This document shows positions 42,330-53,454 of a stretch of 64,000 nt of DNA, piece by piece. How positions within the stretch are numbered: position 1 is the stretch's first letter; each line of letters begins with the position of its first letter. Source of the DNA: Astropecten irregularis (Eukaryota > Echinodermata > Asteroidea > Paxillosida > Astropectinidae); the NCBI GenBank assembly GCA_963971285.1, contig OZ020262.1, forward strand, positions 5,179,036 through 5,243,035, in the 5' to 3' direction. The notes below the pieces were generated by a model, which did not search any database, was not told the origin of the DNA, and saw only the letters and a program-made list of their open reading frames with translations. A program made the translations under genes and the position numbers.

Positions 42330-43290
42330 AATTCACAAAATAATAAGAGAATAATATGTGTGCTCTTAGCAGGGCCTTTCAAGTATAACGTACGCGGTAT
42401 TTTATTTCTGTGGAAGTAAACGGAACAAAAATGTTAGAAAATTATTTGAATGTAACTCCAAAAGAAAGAATTTTCAGAATTCTAAGATTTTCTTGAATTA
42501 AATCTTGTTTCATCGGGAACTAAATTAAACCATCACGATAAAATAGATACAAAATGTCTTGACGCACACAAATAGTTGTCAGCTCAATGGCTGTTACAGA
42601 CATTTTCAAGGAAGGAATAGAAACCTGTAAATCATTAACGTCATCTTGCGTCTAAATCTTGAAAATGTATCCGGCGTACTTTTATAGTTTAATCCGACAC
42701 CGTCGAATGTCGTAAATGCCGGTATTATGCGAAAAGTAATACCACGAAAACAACGTGCGTCTTATACGCGAGATTGAGACCGTTAACATTTTACTTGGGG
42801 AGAGAATATTGAGTACGTGCAAAATTTGGCTCGACTTTTTTTTATTATTTCCTCGGCAACCAGACCAGAAAATGGCCTTATTTATTAAGCCATAAATCTC
42901 CATTGACGAGGCATTTTCTCCATCTTTATCTGAAAGCGGATACACAATGTCTGTCTCCACGGGCCGGCCTGGCCTGGGAATGAATCAGCCAGACGCTGGG
43001 CGGGTAAATATTGAAAGATCAACCGGGCTCCAGAATCAGAAACGACCGGCCAGACCTGGCTCAGAGATGATGAACTGCGGGTAACGGGAAGTCCGACAGA
43101 ATCTGGACAAACATTTACAACCGTCGTTGTGAACAGAACAACAACATAAAATGCTAATGACCGTTCAGGGGTCGTCTCATGCGTTGACACTTGAGATTAT
43201 TTTCAACTCTTCGTATTTTGCTGATTGTGCCAGTTCCATGCACGTGGAATATGTAGAATTCACTCTTTAATTCATAAACTCGTTGGAGAA
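42330..43290. other. Spacer; one GC-richer patch
   Basis: 42870-43190 is GC-richer than its surroundings and holds minus frames of 92 and 101 codons without any recognisable domain or consistent splice sites. Nothing is called. Confidence 0.3.
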
Positions 43291-43295
43291 TACAG

Positions 43296-43488
43296 GGCGT
43301 TTACGAAACGGAGGCTCAGGCTCTGTCTCGGGCTCCATTTCGTGAATCCATTCTGAAATAACAGGTATCAAAATATAGGCTTTTGGCTGCGGTTCTAAAG
43401 TAGATTCTTAGGTTTGAAAAGGAAGACAGAGCCTCAGCTTCAATGAAAAAGCACAACCTATATTTTCAGCATATGGATGTTAGAACAG

Positions 43489-43530
<42 letters not shown>

Positions 43531-43556
43531 AAGCCTTTGTTTCGTATAAACGCCCA
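43296..43556. mobile_element. MITE with GGCTCAGGCTC ends and expanded GAGCCT hexamers, copy 3
   Basis: GGGCGTTTACGAAACGGAGG at the left and TTTCGTATAAACGCCC at the right. The right arm holds seven tandem GAGCCT units (43492-43533), which translate as Gly-Ser repeats on the minus strand. Confidence 0.82.
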
Positions 43557-43729
43557 TAGGCGGTTGCAGAAAATGTTATAGACTGGTTCCCGTTCCCTCC
43601 ATTGTCTCCTGACGTCTACTTCACTGGAATAGATTTTATGTATTGGGACGGGAACCATGCAGTCCAGTAGAGTGAAGGTGTATAAAGAGCAACGCAATGT
43701 GTGTGTGACAGTTTGTGCTAACTGGGACC

Positions 43730-43895
43730 AATGTCATGGAGCTGGAAGCACAAAATGTCTTGCTCAGTAAAACAAGCTACCATTAAAAAATTGTTATTTA
43801 TGGTCAGCGAACAACAGCCAAAGAACAATCACAAAAAGCGATACACAATATGGTTAGCAAATTTTTATGCTAACCATGGCCGTGCTGTTGGCCCC
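43730..43895. mobile_element. Harbinger-type MITE with CTG target duplication, copy 3
   Basis: GGACCAATGTCATGGAGCTG and GTTGGCCC ends; CTG directly outside both. Shorter, diverged copy of 35290-35524. Confidence 0.72.
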
Positions 43896-43946
43896 TGTTC
43901 ATACAAAAACTCCTATAGGCTGGCCGCCCGAAATTGTTGGTGTGTT

Positions 43947-44297
43947 AAAGGTATCATATTTTGGTAGCATACCGAAACAGAAATCTTCACAGATTTACCT
44001 GTAACTTACAGGGTATAAAAGATGGTGACTGTAGTAAGATACCGTGCACGTTTCTCTGTTTGAAATGCTGCATTTATCAAAACGGTCAAACCAATAAGCG
44101 AAATTTTTTTTGATCTTTTAAATATCAAAAATAACGATGGAAAGACTTAAGGAATGCTGTGGGCGTTTTTCACTGTTTTCTCAAAACGTGGGCACCGTAT
44201 GGGACTGAAATTTTCACAGATGACTGTTACTGTATCATCCTTGATATTTTTGCCTATAAATCTGCATTTCTTTGACCAAAACCAAATATGATATTAC
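43947..44297. mobile_element. TTAA-type MITE family A copy
   Basis: TTAAAGGTATCATATTTTGG ... CCAAATATGATATTACCTT; central GATCTTTTAAATATC palindrome. Right end is 6-8 bp from the candidate splice donor of 44305-44432. Confidence 0.75.
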
Positions 44298-44304
44298 CTT
44301 CAAG

Positions 44305-44432
44305 TACCTTGTATAACACTGATCGCGGGGCGTGTTAACTTGACACTCATTCTCATTAGGAAGGAAAGCTTCAAGTTGATCTTCTTGCTTCTCCACGTGA
44401 GCTTCGATGATTGAGACACAAATCACATAGCT
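44305..44432 (-). CDS. Weak candidate exon
   Basis: Minus strand: acceptor CTAATACAG, donor ACAAG|GTACTT, 128 bp open in one frame (YVICVSIIEAHVEKQEDQ, then LEAFLPNENECQVN). Acidic and helix-like, with better coding character than the surroundings. It could be an upstream exon of the gene at 29.9-32.7 kb, but nothing in between proves it. Confidence 0.25.
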
Positions 44433-44659
44433 GTATTAGTTTCATTATAACCTCAATGTAATCAAAGCTTCTAGGACTTCCGAGGCGCAAGATTGAATCG
44501 TCCAAGCTGTCACAAATAAATCTTGGCCTTCGGAAGAATCGGAGTTCTGAGTCACGCTTTATTTTGTAAAGAATAAAACCCAGACCAACAGTGATCTTTT
44601 GCTGGGAATCGTGTCAAAATCAATTCATTATCGAAGCAATAATGTCTTGGTTCTCAAAA

Positions 44660-44995
44660 GTACAGTACAGGATTGGTACAGTACAGGATTGGTAACATAC
44701 CTATACATAAATGTTCACAGATTAACGTTTAACTTATACAGGATATAAAGATGATTTTGGTTATAGAAACATCCAGAAATTAGTAAAACAAAGACCGAAA
44801 ACACGTTTGGTCGCGGGGTAAGATAAAAACCATTCTTCATGTTTTAAAAGAAAAATTTAGCCGGGTTTCAGCCATATTTTTGTCGTGACTGGGATGTTCG
44901 ATTGAGCTCAAATTTTCTCAGGTTTGTTAGTTCATGCTGGAGCAGACAACGTGTGAGTGCTGTTCTGTGACCTTTGCCAATCATGTATTATACCT
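44660..44995. mobile_element. TTAA-type MITE family B copy
   Basis: GTACAGTACAGGATTGGTAA (the first 17 bp duplicated in tandem) ... GCCAATCATGTATTATACCT; internal GATTGAGCTCAAATTTTCTC. Confidence 0.7.
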
Positions 44996-45335
44996 TTGAA
45001 TCATGGATGGTTTTTGACTGGCCAAACAATCGAAATAGTCTTGAGTCTGGAAAGTGACAACAAAAATAATATAGATATTACCTCAATGTTTTCATTCGCT
45101 GATATTCAGGATAAGTGAGAAAGAAACAAGATCATTGAAAGAAATGATGACAATTCGAAATACTTTTAATGATTTCTTCTTCAAATATATATAGACCTAC
45201 AAAAATTCAATTTTAATAACCATGTTTTTTTTTTTATTGTGAATTCCAAATTCAATCGTTAAGGTTAATATATCTGTTTCTAACAAAACTATACTCGTAA
45301 TACCGGAGAAAGATGTATTTAAAATGTCGCTTTAA

Positions 45336-45640
45336 AGGGCATGTACATGTATATACAACATTGGCAAAGGTGACAGAGATGCTGCATCGCCTTATAATTC
45401 GATTTGTTATGGAATAAAAAATAAACCTGTGAAATTACCATTGGAAACAATATCTTTCCATGATCACAAATGTGTTGGTGTTTGGTTTTACTCTTTTCAT
45501 GATAAAAAATACAGCATTTCAGACAGAAACATTATTACAGTATGTTTCTACCATTACTGTCTTTATAACATGTAAGTTATGCATAAATATGTGAACATTT
45601 GTTTGATTTGTTACTAATGTTGTATAATGCCTTTTAAAAC
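45336..45640. mobile_element. TTAA-type MITE family E
   Basis: TTTAAAGGGCATGTACATG ... GTTGTATAATGCCTTTTAAA, with the internal CAGTATGTTTCTACCATTAC shared with families A and B. Confidence 0.6.
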
Positions 45641-46059
45641 TGGTAATTCTGATTCACAAGATAACCCAAATACCGTTCAACCTCCAATAAATGACATGCT
45701 TGCTATTTGAATATTGCTTGTATAGAAAATGCGAAGGGTGTATAATTATCATCGTATTGTAGGTAACACGTAGTGTCCATTCCACGCGATTAAATGACGA
45801 TTATGCGTGCCTTGAATGTGTAATAAGATCTCCGAATCGGGGAAACTCTATACTCGTAGAGTGTGCTCTTTTGGTATAATAACCTCGTGTACATACGCTG
45901 TAATTCCACAATATAAACACCAAATGCTATAGGACGCAACTCCCCTGCTTCATATATTGTTTGTGTACTAATGTTCTCATTTCCCAGTCTGATGAATGTT
46001 GATCATGTCAACGACTTGCAGCTATGAAACTTAGCACGCCAAATTCCACGAACGCACGT

Positions 46060-46436
46060 TTTTAAGTACGCGATAAGTTTCACGTACGTACATGATAAGT
46101 GTCAGTATATCACGTGTTTAACTGCGCGCGTTTTAGTACGTGCGTGTTCACATACCATACGCCTATGGGATTCTGGTGGAACATGGAGGCACAGCTAGGT
46201 TTTCATACATGTACGTCGCGGCATGTCAACGATGGGACCAGAAGTGCGTCACGTCATTCGACTATGACTATGAGAAAAGTAACACGCGTCCATATGAGAA
46301 ACTTATCATGTAGGCGTACGTGAAACTTATCATGTACGTACGTGAAACTTATCATGTACGTACGTGAAACTTATCACGTACGTACGTGAAACTATCACGT
46401 ACGTACGTGAAACTATCACGTACGTACGTGGAAAAA
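46060..46436. mobile_element. Foldback-type element with 22-bp ACGTACGTGAAACTTATC repeats
   Basis: A tandem array of CTTATCATGTACGTACGTGA (22-bp period) at 46285-46436 is matched by the inverse ACGCGATAAGTTTCACGTAC at 46067-46105. The core of about 180 bp has no gene; the 74-codon plus frame is chance. Confidence 0.7.
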
Positions 46437-46439
46437 AAA

Positions 46440-47372
46440 TGTGTGGCGGTAATACGTTTCCGTAGATAAACAACCCTTCCGATGTTATTTTCCATCCCTG
46501 GCGCTATAAATCTCAAAGGAAATTTTGACATGAAAAATGGAGGCGGTATCGAATTATTCACATTGATGAGAGCTGCACATTTTAGTGAAGTTGGTATAGT
46601 TGGACACGCTTTCAGAAAGACCCCGTGTTGTATGTGCAACCAATAATTATAAATAATTTATAGGACCGAAGCCTCAAGAAATTTGAAAAAACCTTTGATG
46701 CACAAATCAATGCGCAAAGACGTATTTGATTATACTTTACATCTTTTGGCCAAGTCATTTAATTTCCAAGCTGTATGCTTGCCAAGTAATCTTTGCAGTG
46801 AAACATATCCCTTAGTATACAAGTTGTCTCTATAGACGTGTACTCACAAAAGCACCCGTTTCCACACGAAAATGAACGCCACTCATTTTCTGCATGGAAA
46901 CACGGTATCCATTTAATTACTAGGAGGGTCTGGGCATCTTTGTTACCAGGCATTGCAAACATGGGTGTCGATTACATGGGATGAGAAGATATATCCCTTC
47001 AATATTTGATGTAGGGGATGGCGTGTATTCATCTCCCAATAATTCGAGGTTGAATGTCATTTAATACCGACAAAATATCTGAAGCACCAACAACATAATG
47101 AATACATGTATTAAATAGCATGCTTGGAATGTAGAAAGACAATAAATTGTCCTTGTTGGCACTTCTCGTTCTTATTATACATTGATTATCTTGATGTGGG
47201 TAGTTTATGAGGCGTGAGAGAGAATTATGCGAGTCATGCGAGAAAGCGAAGACATGTGCCACATTTTTAATAAGCAGGAGTGAAATTAAACTATGTTAAA
47301 TTATTCTGTATATCGTTTTTAAATGCTCTAAAATGCGACTTTTCGACTTTGTTTTTTAGTCCCTATTTTGTT
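46440..47372. other. Spacer with no recognised feature
   Basis: Short minus frames (67-95 codons) have no domains. Nothing supported. Confidence 0.35.
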
Positions 47373-47373
47373 T

Positions 47374-47790
47374 TAAAGGTAGTATCAGATGACTGTGACT
47401 GTATCAGATGACTGTATCAGATGACAGTGACTGTATCATACTTTGGTAAGAAACCAAAACAGAAATGTTCACAGATGTACGTATAACTTTCAGGGTATGG
47501 AGATGGTGCTGGTAGAAACCTACCGTTAAAATGTTTCCGCCTGAAATTGTGCAGTTATCCAGAAATTAGTAAAACAACGACCGGAAATATTCTTGATCTT
47601 TTAAAAGATCAAAATTAAAAGAGAAAAGACTTAAGAAAAACTGTAGCCGTTTTTCACGATTTTCTCAAAAAAGTAGGTACCGTATGGGACTGAAATTTTC
47701 ACAGATGACTGTGACTGTATCTTCTTTGATATTTGTGCCCATGAATCTGTATTTCTTTGACAAAAACCAAAGTATGATACTACATTTAAG
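47374..47790. mobile_element. TTAA-type MITE family A copy with an extra GATGACTGT repeat
   Basis: TTAAAGGTAGTATCA, a short tandem ATCAGATGACTGTGACTGT insertion, then CATACTTTGGTAAGAAACC ... CCAAAGTATGATACTACATT and TAA. Confidence 0.78.
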
Positions 47791-48530
47791 ACCGAGACCG
47801 ACTCATTTTGTTGATTCCGATCACGAATGTCTTTCACCACACGTCAACCTATTTTCTGTTGAAAGTTTGTTTTCTTAATCTTGTATAAGCCCATAGCCTA
47901 TACTGCTCCACAATTAAACAATTTCGCTGTCAAAACAGTTGCAGGAGCCATGCATGAATACAACCACTTATCTAAATTGTCTTTGCAAACAAATTATCTT
48001 TTTGGTAAGCTAAACGGACAAGAAGAATCATGGGTCCCCGAGTTAAAAAAATATATTGCGTTGAATGTTGGAATCGTGAAAGTCGGTTTTATTTTATTAG
48101 CGAACAAAGCATTTCACATTCTGCATGCTAAAGCTTGTTTTCGTACTTTCTCGCAATCTAGACTATTGATATTTCCATTGTAAGCTCGAATTTCTGAAAA
48201 AGCTCTGTTTACATATAGGTGGGGAAAGACGGAGAAAGCTTTATCAGCAGAAAAACCAATTACGTTTTCATTGTAAGAAATAAAAATCCTTGAATTTTGT
48301 CTGAAGATTGAATTTCTATCCAGGAATTGAGTTGTATAATATCATCTTTTGTTCATTGATAATCTAGGGTACATAAATATCATCCCTCAAAATAATTCAT
48401 GTACATTGTATAGGCCTATAAATATTGAATGATCAGTTTTCTTCGGTTTTGCTGATTTTAACTTATTTCAGATAACTGTTTCAGTTTTCATTCGCAAGTA
48501 TTTTTATACAAATTCTCAATGTCGATGCAA
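47791..48530. other. Spacer with no recognised feature
   Basis: A 100-codon plus frame (47881-48183) shows no domain or splice context. Nothing supported. Confidence 0.3.
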
Positions 48531-48660
48531 AGAGCTATATTAAAATTAAATGTACACAATGTTGGGCTTTCCATAGGTTTGTGCACAAACATGAATGCGC
48601 CCAGCAGGCATCACTTTTTACACGGAGCTAGCGCTCTAGTAATTTTTAATATAGCTCTAT
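48531..48660. mobile_element. Short copy of the CATAGAGCTATATT MITE
   Basis: AGAGCTATATTAAAATTA and TAATTTTTAATATAGCTCT ends; interior TAGGTTTGTGCACAAACATG matches 10262-10282. Confidence 0.8.
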
Positions 48661-48724
48661 GTGTAGATGTAACAATGTGACAGCTTTACGCGCACAATAA
48701 TATAATTATTGAAGTAACTCATAT

Positions 48725-48895
48725 TCAAATTGGGCTTGCCTTTCAACGACGTATAGAGCACTGCATACTCAGTGCAACTGCAGTGCTCAGTGCAAGGGGT
48801 CGTTGGTTCGAATCCCATCTGAGCCAGCGCATAATTTATTTCATGTGCACTAAAAAGAAACATTGCTCCTCTTATTATGTCGATGAAGGGCAAGC
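48725..48895 (+). repeat. tRNA-derived SINE
   Basis: GGTCGTTGGTTCGAATCCCA (B-box-like) followed by CTGAGCCAGCGCATAATTTA and ATGTGCACTAAAAAG, ending GTCGATGAAGGGCAAGCC. Related fragments at 17960-18075 and 57222-57385. Confidence 0.65.
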
Positions 48896-49282
48896 CTAAA
48901 TTCCATAGGCTTATTCTACCTCCACAACGAAAATCATTAATTTAGGCGCCTAAATGAGCAATTTATAGTTGATTTTTCTGCGCAAATGTTTTGAGGCTTA
49001 CAAAATATTCACGTTGGTAAACATCAATACTAATATAGCTCTTCTGTACAAAATGAACTTAATGAAAAATTCATGTTACGGACCCTTTAAATGAAATACA
49101 GCCTGGTATGTGTAATTAACTACAGGCATATTGGTTATATATAGTTCTTGGCTGCAATTACTTCGAGTCAAACGTCTTCAGAAGCAGTAAAATACAAAAG
49201 TTTTATTCCCGAACGAAAATGTCAAAAGCGTACACTAGCGGCCCGTGCGAGAGTAAATTAACAGTGCGAGTGATTGATTGTC

Positions 49283-49416
49283 GTTACCTTGGTAACATCA
49301 ACTCGTCCGTATACTGCTTTGTTTGGTCAGCAACATCGCCAGCGCTGAGTGTTGCCTGGCAACATGTTATTAAAACATCCACGATTTGCTCTAAATGTTG
49401 TCGTTGTTTGGGTAAT
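49283..49416. promoter_or_regulatory. Cluster of RFX X-box-like palindromes
   Basis: GTTACCTTGGTAAC (49283-49296) and GTTGCCTGGCAAC (49351-49363) both fit the X-box consensus GTNRCC(0-3)RGYAAC; GTTGTTTGGGTAAT (49403-49416) is a weak third. RFX sites control ciliary genes in animals, but no ciliary gene is visible here. Confidence 0.5.
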
Positions 49417-50168
49417 AACACTGCATGCTGTGTGCCGCGTGGCGGTTAATTTCTTGGTAAGCGACATATTACAAAAATGTTTAATGAACTTCCCCTGAGC
49501 TGTTGTCCAGTGGGACGAATTAAAAATTGCAACCGTGGGTACAATATGTATTCACCCGTTACAGAACAGTTTCGTTAAAGGTTGACTGTAATCCAATTTG
49601 GGAAAGGATGAAAGTGCTTTAAAATTCATGCTTAATACAATAATTAATGACTATAAGACAATATTTTTATGCAAGTGCTTAATTTTGAGCTCTAAGGTAC
49701 AAAATCATTACATGTATGCCCCGCCCCCAATAAATCCCCCTTGGAACCGATCCACGGAGCAATGCGTGTGACGGCACGACATATCATCCGCCATTACTGC
49801 AGTGTCCCAACATGTGTCAAAATAGGAATTTACACCGTCCGACGCACTATTATTCGGTGGGGGACACACGTACCGCAGGGCCAACTATGAATCACTCATC
49901 GGATTTGTGTATAGCTCGCACAACAGTATACTACGTGGCGTCGATCCGCATGTGACGTAAGCAAGGTTTTTGACGTCGCGGGAAGTGGGGTGCTAAATTA
50001 TGGGTTTAAAATACCGCCTTTTTCAATGTACACAATATAAAGCACAAACAATGATAGACAGGTTGAGTTTTATAACAATACAGACGTATTTAACTTCATA
50101 TGAGTTTTGATTACTGTAAACCTTTAACGGTAAATATGTCTCACGCAGTTTCAAGCAGATTGCAAATA

Positions 50169-50400
50169 CTACGTCATAGTGACGTAGGACTTACAAACAT
50201 GGCCTACTGTAAGCGATCTGTACTTAGTGAATGTACTACAGGTTTGGCTTACCTGACGTGTATAACGCAAGTGCATACTTTGTACTTTGGATACCCCCGG
50301 GGGAGGGGAGAGATAAGTTTGCACAGGTGTGACAGACCCCTTGATTGGGTCGCCATCTTTGCAGCTGTTTAAGTATATAAGGCGCGCTTGGTACGCCAAA
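50169..50400 (+). promoter_or_regulatory. Candidate promoter: CRE palindrome and TATA box
   Basis: ACGTCATAGTGACGT (50170-50184) contains two facing CRE half sites. AGTATATAAGGCGCGC near 50371-50386 is a good TATA-box context. No downstream coding exon on the plus strand could be identified, so this is weak. Confidence 0.3.
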
Positions 50401-50559
50401 CGTCTTCGTTGTCAAACTCAAATAAACAAATAACATTTTTTAAGTAGACATGTTGGATAAGTGGACGTTAGGTGGAACTGCCGCCTACGGTCTTTCCTAT
50501 TTCGACATGTTTTGCTAAATTTGCATAAAAACCGGTCACGATTTAAATTCCACCCTGGT

Positions 50560-50880
50560 TTTTAATCAAAAATATCAAGACACGCAGTAACAGCCATCTG
50601 TAAAATTTCCAGTCCAATACGGTGCACACTTTTTAAGAAAACAGTCAAAAACGGCCACGGCATTTTTAAAATCACATGAGATTTTATCTTTCTGAGATCA
50701 AAATTGTTTCTGGTCAATTGGTTTAGTTTACTCTTATCTGGATAAATACACCATTTCAGACAGAAACATTTTAACGGTATGTTTCTACCACCAACATCTA
50801 TATACACTGTATATGTATTATAAGTTAAGGGTAAATCTGTTAAAATATCAGTATGCTACAAAAGTGTATGTGATCATAGT
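50560..50880. mobile_element. Diverged TTAA-family A copy
   Basis: AAAATATCAAGACACGCAGT, AACAGCCATCTG, TTCTGGTCAATTGGTTTAG and ATTTCAGACAGAAACATTTT match family A interiors; ends lost. Confidence 0.55.
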
Positions 50881-50978
50881 ACCCGTAAGAAAATTAAGCC
50901 ACTTTTTGCCGCAAGAATGTTCTTCAGTATCATATTAAAACAGACTTCATCTCCCTTTCATCCATGTTGGATGAGTAA

Positions 50979-51545
50979 TTAAAGGGTTACTGCAGTGCTT
51001 TTTCCAGTCAGGTTATTTTATTGCCTTCATACAGAGAATATACTGACAGATAATGAATGGCAAGTCTTATTTTTGTTTCAAACCAGCATTTGGTTTTCCT
51101 TTGAATGGCTTTGTAAAACGGAAGATTTTCACGCATACTCATGTAGGGAACCAACACCAAAAATATAATGAAAAAACATAAACAATGAAGAGGCAAACTT
51201 GACCAACAGGAAATGGTTTGGTATAACAATTACACCACCAGTTGAGTGAAAGGAACATATTTGGCAAAATAAAACCCATTGATGAGGAAAAGGTCTGTCA
51301 GAAAACCTGTAAAACAACAACAACTTTTTGTGCACAAATCAATTGGGTTACTGCTCTCAGTTCCCCAGATGACATCACAGTTTTGCTCATGAATATGGAA
51401 ATGCTAATTAGCATACAAACAAACAAAACTGTTTTTAACCTTGAATCAGTGTGAGGAAGTGGGTAAAATCACAGTCCCCATGTACTGTTTTTTTTTATTG
51501 GCACATGTTCAAGCCATAATATTCCCATTGCAGAGACCCTTTAAA
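50979..51545. mobile_element. TTAA-type MITE family F
   Basis: TTAAAGGGTTACTGCAGTGC and CATTGCAGAGACCCTTTAA are inverted ends with TTAA. About 560 bp; frames inside are not called. Confidence 0.65.
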
Positions 51546-52360
51546 TCTATATATGAAACGTATGCTGGCTTGGGTGAAAACCATGGATACGAAAACTTGT
51601 TTACATCATACCACACTCCAAAAGAAACAAATGCAGAGTGCATTTTTCAGTCCGTACACAGTTCAACGTCCGGTCAAGCGGGACTAAGGACCCCAGATAT
51701 TGACAACGAGGTCTTGATAGCCAAAGTGTGTTGCTGGGGTCAGCATCTCCTGCAGTCACTATTGGATACCGAGCTGCATCTATCAAAACAGACTACATCA
51801 GATGGAGAGTGGTTTCTACAATTTACGGCGAGGACAAATTTGATCTTTTAAACAAATTGTCATCCTTGTCGAGATTTGGGTTCAGTTTTCCATTTTCCCA
51901 TCTCGTAATTTCCAGTAATGGCCTTTGGGACTAAAACTCTTTATTTCATCAGTGGCAGCAAAATTTACCTTCGTCCTTGTACTGGTGTACTTCTACTAAT
52001 GTAATAAACGGTATACGTGCAGCTTCGGTTAACAAATTGGTTGTATTCCACGACGTGTACAAGTGCACGTACACAACTGGCAGAATGTCAATATTCTATG
52101 GCGTGTGGTTATTGGGGTGAGTGGTTGGTTTCGTTCTCAAGGTTGGAAGTGAAAACCGCAAACCGAGTTTTGCTTTGACAACTGCTGGGGCTAGCTCCAC
52201 TATCCGGACTTTATACCGAAACTAACCTCGGTTATTAACCGGAATGATAATTACCAATATTGCGGTCGGCAATAGTTTTTTTTTTTTTATTAGTTCGATT
52301 GAATATACCGATTTCAGTTTCAATTTCGGTTCGGTTTGTATTTCTTGTTTAATTTGATGA
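51546..52360. other. Spacer with no recognised feature
   Basis: The 136-codon plus frame 51441-51851 begins inside the preceding MITE and has no recognisable domain. Nothing is supported. Confidence 0.3.
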
Positions 52361-52364
52361 AGCC

Positions 52365-52432
52365 TTCGATAAAGATCCTGCTAAGATCGAAACGCGCCAG
52401 GCCCTCCCAACTCCAAGCATTACATTAAATTT
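52365..52432. repeat. Fragment of the GATCCTGCTAGGATC dispersed repeat
   Basis: AAGATCCTGCTAAGATCGAA and ACGCGCCAGGCCCTCCCAAC match 2740-2790 closely. Confidence 0.55.
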
Positions 52433-52964
52433 CAGGTCATCATTATGGCTGATGAGCAGTTTGCAGCAGTTGATTACTTGTATTGTTTCATTGTATTCAA
52501 TTCATGTTCGTTCCGTTATACAGTTTTGGTTGTTTTTGTTTCAATGTTTGGTTTGTTAAGGGCTCAATTCATTTTGATTTCAACCTCGTAACCACAACAT
52601 AATGCTCGGGTTCACTATTTTATTGACCAGCGGTCTTTTCACCTCGTTCCCACTATAGATGATCAGTCGGCACTGGTAAATCGGTCAATCAATAAGAGTA
52701 TTCATCCGAAGAGATCCTCCTCTCTTGTCACGGCGTCCTTTGCATTTAGAGCATTACTATTAGCTCGGTCTATTTTGCCTGAAACAATCTCAGTAACTTC
52801 ATTACCCAAAACACAGCACCCATCTAATGATCATCCTCACTAATAATTTAAAGGTACATTAAACCTGAGGTGAAGGAGAAGAAGAAGGCTGTTAAGTTTG
52901 GGCATAAAACGTTTGATAACCTTCAGACTACACCCCAGTATTTCAATGTGAAGTTGCCAATTTG

Positions 52965-53450
52965 GACAGGGCAGGGCAGGTCAGGGCACGGCAGGGAACG
53001 GCAGAGAACGCCAGGGCACGACCTGGCACGGCATGGAACGGCAGGGCACGTCAGGAAACGGCAGAGAACGGCAGGGCACGGCAGGAAACGGCAGAGAACG
53101 GCAGGGAACGGCAGGAAACGGCAGGGTACGGCAGGGAACGGCAGAGAACGGCAGGGAACGACAGAGAACGGCAGAGAACGGCAGGGAACGGCAGGAAACG
53201 GCAGGGTACGGCAGAGAACGGCAGGAAACGGCAGGGAACGGCAGGGAACGACAGAGAGCGGCAGAGAACGCCAGGGCACGACCTGGCACGGCAGGGAACG
53301 GCAGGAAACGACAGAGAACGACAGGGAACAGTAGAGAACGGCAGGGAACGGCAGGGCAGGGCAGGGCCGAGGGCAGGGCAGGGAACGGTAGAGAACGGCA
53401 GGGAAAGGAAGGGCGCCACAGAGCACCACAGATCGGGACAGAGCAGAGCA
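52965..53450. repeat. 10-bp minisatellite (GGCAGGGAAC variants)
   Basis: About 48 units of GGCAGGGAAC, GGCAGAGAAC, GGCAGGAAAC and ACAGAGAACG. The plus strand is almost free of T, so stop codons are absent and 140-180-codon frames appear in five of six frames. None is a gene. Confidence 0.95.
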
Positions 53451-53454
53451 TGAT

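Noticed and set aside
42682-43190. GC-richer patch with two minus frames
   Set aside because: No domain, inconsistent splice signals; a chance frame is more likely.
51441-51851. 136-codon plus-strand frame
   Set aside because: Begins inside a MITE and has no recognisable domain or splice partners.
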